Positions 59,381 to 64,000 of a DNA stretch of 64,000 nucleotides are shown in pieces. Each line of letters starts with the position of its first letter. Position 1 is the first letter of the stretch. The notes beneath the pieces were generated by a model. The model saw nothing but the letters and a program-made list of their open reading frames with translations, made no database searches and was not told the origin of the DNA. This DNA comes from Gnetum montanum (Eukaryota > Streptophyta > Gnetopsida > Gnetales > Gnetaceae). Where the stretch lies: the NCBI GenBank assembly GCA_015680685.1, contig MNCI01003573.1:1250053-1314052 (forward strand). The letters run 5' to 3'. Made by a program: the position numbers and the translations under genes.

Positions 59381-61700
59381 TGAAGGCTTTTTTAGAATGC
59401 GTCAAGACTAAGGAGGTTCAAAGTTCCATCTTCCAAGAGTTGAACTTTGGACCTTTCTTGAAAATAGGACTAGAGTAGGTCTAGACATAATTGCAAGGGT
59501 CTTCCTTGTGGTCCATTCTCCTAACAATATAGAATGATTCATGAGGAAGACTCATTCTAGAACAATTGACAAGGAGATGTATTAGTAAAAATCAAGGACA
59601 TTACCATCTCCTATTTAGTTAAGGCCATAGTAAATGCTCTTGGGGTATCCAACATAGGGATAAAGTTTGCTAAAATATCAACATAGGTGGTCCCAGAGAC
59701 CAAGAAGAAGTGGATCTAGAGATGCTACGAGGTAAATCATGAGGAGTATGATGCTGTTATGAAGGTAGAGAGAGAATTTTTCAAGATTAAGAATTATCAC
59801 CTAAATCCAACGGTGATGCCTAGTAAGGTGACAACCTTCTATGCTAGGGCATGCACTACTCTAAGTGGGAAATTCCTAGTTAATCTATCCTAACTAATTT
59901 TTGAAGAAATTGAGAAAAGCATCAAGAAAAATGAGAAGGATAGGAAGACACTCCTTTTTCCATGTTTAATTTGCAAGTTGTGCAAAAGGAAATGGATAGC
60001 ACACTACTCAAATAATATGATCCATTATGATCCTATTGTATCTTGACAAGAGTTGCTAAAGGATAAGGTAGTGGAAAAGTTGCAAGAAGAGGAGCAACCT
60101 TCACAACCACCACCTGTTACTCTAGAAACTATAGTAGAGATGCTAGTAGCTACCAAATGACTTAAAAAACATTCAGACTAGCAATTGTAATAACAACAAG
60201 GCTTTGAAAGTGATGGGGAATCATTCATTTACCATCCAGCCATGAGTCATTTAAATGAGATCATAAGGATTATCAACTAGTTGGGATAGTGAAATGACCT
60301 AGGTATTCTCCACATAGAGGAACCAAGCACCGAGAGGACCCAATTTAAGTACTAGGGAGGTCACAATGTCCATCCAAAAATAACCATTTCCTAAGATTTC
60401 AACAAATTCTATAGCTTTCTTAGTCATGTTGGAGGAAGGTAAGGAGGCAATACTCCTAGTGCTATAACATAAGAACTAGGAAATAGTAGTTGAGGTGATC
60501 CTTGATAGAGTAATAGAGGTCCTAAATGCTCCTGCAACATCTATACCAGACATCATTACCATAACAGAAATCCATGCATTTGTAGGAGTAGGAAGTGGTT
60601 GGATGAGAACTATCCAAAATGAGGAGATGTTGAAAAGACTAGTTGGAGCTAGGTGACTACTTCCAAAATCATCACAAACTAGTTTTAGTTACTCAAGACA
60701 AGGAGCAAACTATTAATTACCAATGCAAAACTTGAGGAGGCTACCACAACTAATTAGTAGTTTGCCAACAAATTTTTTGAGTTGAGAGCTCATCTCTTTG
60801 ACCCTACCATTTTTAGGCTAGAGCTTACATAGGATGGAGCTTTCCAACAACTTCAATAAAATTACTAATAGGCTAAGAATGCAAAAGAAATGAAAATTTT
60901 TGATGTGTCCTTATCAAAGGCTATAGTCAAAAACACTAACAATAGCTTGTCATAGATTCACAATGTTCTTGGTGCTACCTGCAAAATGCTAAGTAGAAAA
61001 AGGACTAGTTAGTCAAGTATATATGCTAGTAGCAGGAGCAACTTACCAAGGTGAACTTGGACTTGAGAAGGCTAGTAGAAGAAAATTGTAATATTTTGAT
61101 GAAAAAGGTTTATGTTCTTTGCTATAAGACTATAATTGAGATATTCTTCTAGAATAATGAGGCCTTGAAGTTTAAACAAGTAAAAGCTCATTATAGGGAC
61201 CAGGTTGAAATACTCAAGGAGATCAACAAGAATGAAATAAAATTAGTAAAAATGAAGATGAATAAGACCATTGAGAAACTCTAGCAAAGAGGATATGTAT
61301 AAAAATCCATCTTCAATGAAATAAATGCATATATAATAGGGTAGAAATTCACCTAAAAAAGTTATAAACTAAGAAGATGATGAAGTATATAGAGATTGCT
61401 AACCTATGGTATGTAAACTTAGCAATGATGATAGAAGGGAGGCTAAAGTTAGAATTAAAAAATAAGGTTACCAGTTCCTACCTCCTCTATAAGATGGAAT
61501 TCAAGTGTCATAAAGAGATAAAATAAAATTTAGAGATAGCCAACATGGAGCTTGAAGTTCTTAAAAGAAAATTCACTGACCAAGAATCTATTGTTGAGAA
61601 CCTTACAAGAAGGATGAATGCAAAAATTTATAAAGAAATTTGACATTAAGCATAAGATATTTGCATCCTAGTTCATCAATGCAAAGAAAATATTTTCTCT
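59380..61700 (+). pseudogene. Decayed additional-ORF gene (plant putative transposon protein-like domain plus coiled coil)
   Basis: Plus-strand frame from about 59,580: IKDITISYLVKAIVNALGVS, EEYDAVMKVEREFFKIKN, TTFYARACTTLSGKFLVNLS, LIFEEIEKSIKKNEKDRKTL, LFPCLICKLCKRKW. The last two blocks follow the pattern of the plant putative-transposon-protein family (IIFEEI..FPCLITALC). After 60,480 comes a long Lys/Glu/Leu-rich helical part (EIANMELEVLKRKF, DQESIVENLTRRMN). Many stops. It lies just before the B-family LTR at 62,151, where Athila elements often carry a third ORF. It is a distant relative, at best, of the antisense genes of A and D. Confidence 0.55.
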
Positions 61701-62150
61701 AATGTTATCCCCATGGGACATTCCTCCATTGACCCATATAGGCAAAGTAGCTTGGATTATATATGATCTGTGGAGTAAAGAGAAAAATATTGAAGTAGTT
61801 ATGGATGCTCTCAAACTCCCAATGGAAGCAAAAGGACAACCTCATCCATGAGTAGCATCGAGATATGATGAAGGACCATTTGAGCCACAAGAACCTCCAT
61901 GTCTAGGAATAGTATGAGAGATCATCATACCTCCATTCATTCAATAGGTGCATACTAAAATTTTATATACGTATCTAATTTTATTATAAAATTCACTCAT
62001 TTTTACAAAATTATACAATTTAGAACTTAGATTTAGTTAGACACAATCAATTAGTCAGTCAATAAATTCCATAGTTTTCCAAAATTTTATAAAAAACTTG
62101 ATCCTAATTTTATTTACTTGAAAATGAGTTTTTAGTTAATTGTGGCGGTA

Positions 62151-62979
62151 TGATGAATTGTCAATAATATACATCGTGTCAATGCATATTCATTGATGCA
62201 GCCTGATGATCCACGATATCGCATACACGATATCGTGTCCTGTCTCATCTTCTATAAATAAGAGGCAGTGCCCTTTGTTCAAGGGAGTTAGATTTAGATC
62301 CTTAGCTAGATTCTTGTAGTTTTGTTATTCTAGAGTTAGAATTATTTCTATGTGCCCACAGTAGGAGTCATAGAGTGAACAGATCTTTATTCGAGCAATT
62401 TGTACCTGAGCATAATTTTGTGTATGATAATAAAGATGAACTTTATGATAAACCTTGCAGCATACAGATTAAGCTAATTAGTAATTAATAATTTTTTAAT
62501 TATTTCCTAGTTAATTAATATCTCTCTCAACCTTCAACCCCCCTTAGTTAAATACACTCAGTATGACTGCTTTGAGCATGTGTGTAGCACTTAGTAACCT
62601 AGTAACAATTAGTGATTAGTAATCCCAATAGCGTTGCACTAGTTTAGGATGTGTATGGCAAGTGGGAATGGATACTGGTGATTAGGAACATTTGGAAACT
62701 ATTTAATGAATAGTTAATGTAAGTTAGCCACTTAGTTCTCTTTTCCTTTCCTTTATTAGAAGAAGACATAAAAGGACAAAAAGCTATAAAAATCATATAC
62801 CTCAAGCTTACTTAACCATACAACCATGACAATATAAGTAAGTTTGGGAAGACAACAATTGATTAACCCTGAGTGTTCCATTAAGGTGCGTAAGCACTTA
62901 GTCCTTGGAGTTTGACCAGATCATGTGTGAAATGCTCGTATTCGTATGGTTGAGTGCAGGGGTACCTTGCCACTCATCA
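62151..62979 (+). repeat. B-family LTR, copy 4
   Basis: TGATGAATTG ... CACTCATCA, 829 bp. TATA (TATAAATA) at 62,253-62,260. The block GAGCATAATTTTGTGTATG matches, in reverse complement, the LTRs at 13.9, 25.0 and 35.6 kb. It is preceded by GTGGCGGTA, like the GTGGAGGTA before the 3' LTR of B, yet followed by a PBS and gag. Confidence 0.8.
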
Positions 62980-62980
62980 T

Positions 62981-62998
62981 TGGCATCATTGCCAAGGA
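62981..62998 (+). other. Primer-binding site, B-family element
   Basis: TGGCATCATTGCCAAGGA immediately after the LTR; same place and near-same sequence at 34,956-34,973 and 13,450-13,468. tRNA not assigned. Confidence 0.6.
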
Positions 62999-63124
62999 CT
63001 TAGTTGTTTGTGTGCTACGTAAAACATAGGAAATCATTCATATCATTGTAATGCTAGACCAAACCCTTAGGGTTAATCAAAGAAAGATAAGACAATGGTA
63101 CATCACACACTGAACAAGACAAAA

Positions 63125-64000
63125 ATGTCTTCTTCTTCGCATAAGAGCACTTTACCGCCTAGGACTAACACAAGAGGTATTCGGTGACATAATACACATA
63201 ACCAAGATCCACCAATTCCTCAATAGTTTCATGTGGTATATACTCATCCTGATGAGTATGTACTTGATTTCACCTTTATTCTCCACCAAGATGAACAACT
63301 ACGTTGGAGAGAATTGGAGGATAACATAGTGTTGTCTCCAGATCGATCAGTCCCCAACATGCTCATTGGTGCTCTCTCACGAATAGGCATGCTACTTTTA
63401 TATGAAGAATAAATTGCATGCGATCATGACACAAGGGATTGTCATCCCATAGAAGCGCAACATCAAAGGGACTTGTGATAGGAGAGATACCATACATCCT
63501 TGAAGGGTAAATGGCCCCATGACGCTCTACACGTTTTTAGCGAAATTGAGGATGGTCAACTTGTTCCAACAAGTTCTCCAAAAAATGATGTTTCTCCTCC
63601 TAACAATGATCAAGAGGTAGTGTATCAGAACCTCCACTCAACTATTCACAACCCTGGTTCTGATACCCATGAACATGAAGTATTAAACAAAGGAACACAA
63701 ACACACGATAAGGGTGAGCGTTCTAATCATGATCACGATCGTGGCCAAGACCACTGAAGAGAAGGTATAAAACAACATCATGGTGATGGTTCTCCTTCTT
63801 ATTCACCTTCATCATCATCTTCATCCTCTCATTCAGTGTCCAAATGCAGTCATAGGGAAACCAATCATGAGGATAAGGGAAAACAAGGTGAAAAACATCA
63901 ACAAGACAGTCAAGAGCGAGGATGAGCGCACTCCAAGGAATCAAGGCATAGAAGAAGGGAGAGTAGGGAACCACATAGACATAGAAGCTATGAAAGAGAT
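63125..64000 (+). pseudogene. B-family gag, start and Ser/Arg/His-rich region, runs off the window
   Basis: ATG at 63,125: MSSSSHKSTLPPRTNTRGIR, a TGA, then FHVVYTHPDEYVLDFTFILH and DEQLRWRELEDNIVLSPDRS. Stops follow near 63,234 and 63,410. The open part (63,500-63,757, MKGKWPHDALHVF) leads into a His/Asp/Ser-rich stretch, SPSSSSSSSHSVSK, and an Arg-rich tail, HRRRESREPHRHRSYERD, reminiscent of SR proteins. It matches B gag at 31.8-32.5 kb. Probable role: RNA binding and packaging. Confidence 0.75.

Noticed and set aside
61925-61945. ATCATCATACCTCC, the reverse complement of the B-family tract-plus-LTR start
   Set aside because: Neighbouring sequence on the expected LTR side is coiled-coil coding, not LTR; probably chance.

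Overview
This window looks like intergenic DNA from a plant with a very large genome. A gymnosperm or similar giant-genome seed plant is my best guess from texture, not from a marker gene. I found no ordinary host gene, tRNA or rRNA. Almost all of the 64 kb is nested, decayed Ty3/gypsy LTR retrotransposons plus tandem repeats. Most of it is CpG-poor and rich in TG/CA, as expected from long methylation decay. One element, D (38.1 to about 54.5 kb), still carries many CpGs and is clearly younger.

Layout. The oldest layer is a minus-strand Tat-like element, H. Its pieces lie at about 56.2-57.2 kb (LTR), 54.5-56.2 kb (PBS, gag start), 35.9-38.1 kb (gag, protease), and 23.1-24.4 plus 14.2-16.5 kb (a ~185-bp tandem array). 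Others inserted into it: element D at 38,088 (plus strand, Tat lineage, dual RNase H); element B at 24,409-35,854 (minus, Athila-like, itself hit by a 2.3-kb solo LTR); element F at 16,473-23,139 (plus, two full LTRs, perfect GCATG duplication, most of pol deleted); and a second B-family element at 13.1-14.2 kb. That last one was then hit by element A (1-13,143, minus, Tat lineage, relative of D). On the right, 59.4-61.9 kb holds a decayed additional-ORF gene, followed by a third B-family LTR (62,151-62,979) and a gag start running off the window.

The most striking system is a multi-exon gene in ANTISENSE orientation between protease and reverse transcriptase in both A (3.3-7.2 kb) and D (44.5-49.1 kb). 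The two copies align along their whole length. In order they encode a degenerate FCP1/NIF-like HAD phosphatase domain, a domain resembling the plant putative-transposon-protein family, an acidic linker, and a helical/coiled-coil C-terminus. In D it has a TATA box, and GT-AG introns at which five of six junctions keep frame. Its promoter-proximal DNA and first intron carry the same palindromic repeat motif as D's own LTR and leader. A and H show the same pattern, each with its own motif. Tat elements such as Ogre are known to splice out an intron between PR and RT, so this gene may live, head-on, inside a sense-strand intron.

All coding regions carry stops or frameshifts. The element proteins (Gag, protease, RT, RNase H, integrase) would have worked together in copy-and-paste retrotransposition; nothing here is predicted to be autonomous now.
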